Of a stretch of DNA of 40,930 nt, positions 40,889 to 40,930 are shown in pieces. The first letter of the stretch is position 1. The number at the start of each line of letters is the position of its first letter. Under the pieces are notes generated by a model that was not told where the DNA came from, searched no databases, and saw only the letters and a program-made list of their open reading frames with translations. The stretch is from Oscillospiraceae bacterium. Lineage in GTDB: Bacteria > Bacillota > Clostridia > Oscillospirales > Ruminococcaceae. A program made the position numbers and the translations under genes. The stretch lies in assembly GCA_017473015.1 (NCBI GenBank), contig JAFUNP010000009.1:1-40930 (forward strand), in the 5' to 3' direction.

Positions 40889-40930
40889 TTTTCTATGGGA
40901 ATCTTCACATGTTAATGGTGATTAAAGTGA

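Noticed and set aside
1-40930. tRNA genes, rRNA genes and CRISPR arrays
   Set aside because: I looked in the intergenic spaces and saw no cloverleaf ends, no T-loop consensus and no regularly spaced repeats.

Overview
The window looks like chromosome of a Gram-positive anaerobe of the Clostridia type. The evidence is strong GGAGG-type ribosome binding sites, several TTG starts, the rimP-nusA-rnpM-ylxQ-infB-rbfA-nrnA-truB-ribF order, lipoprotein signal peptides, MarR-controlled heterodimeric ABC exporters, and a Tn916/Tn1549-type integrase at the right edge. I do not name a species.

Layout. At 1-430 there is the start of a gene leaving the window, a strong leftward promoter and a possible 29-residue membrane peptide. 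At 439-4538 (minus) is a marR-ABC-ABC operon whose second ABC gene is broken by one in-frame TAG. At 4623-6720 (minus) is a two-gene putative DNA repair/modification unit (DUF4130 protein plus radical SAM protein), divergent from a YbaK-family gene across a region with two matching palindromes. A GH3 beta-N-acetylhexosaminidase lipoprotein follows. At 8613-10589 (minus) is an operon for a two-part threonine/serine-type exporter and a DeoD-like phosphorylase; the first gene carries a second in-frame TAG near its N-terminus. A 57-residue cysteine-rich protein and a membrane-anchored amidase come next.

From 12391 to 23131 (minus) is the translation/RNA block: promoter, intrinsic-terminator-like attenuator, rimP, nusA, rnpM, ylxQ, infB, a palindromic insertion, rbfA, nrnA, truB, ribF, then rpsO with its own promoter, a long hairpin, and pnp. 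It is followed by a TIGR04076-type protein, a palindrome-rich intergenic region, and an M29 aminopeptidase. On the plus strand are a DUF2975/XRE/DUF4173 membrane module, a small orphan protein, and a TatD-like hydrolase operon with two related small membrane proteins and an unknown soluble protein.

At 29584-33722 (minus) is a second, intact marR-ABC-ABC operon paralogous to the first. Beyond it are a ClpC-like AAA+ ATPase without a middle domain, a tandem pair of C_GCAxxG_C_C-type proteins, a membrane zinc-ribbon protein, a lipoprotein, and a low-molecular-weight protein tyrosine phosphatase. The window ends in the integrase end of an integrative element, with the element-chromosome junction probably between 39415 and 39592.

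The least described systems here are the radical SAM/DUF4130 pair with its twin-palindrome control region, the DeoD-like enzyme with changed base-binding residues, and the M-domain-less ClpC. TAG is a normal stop for at least five genes in the window, so the two in-frame TAGs are best read as nonsense mutations or assembly errors, not as a changed genetic code.
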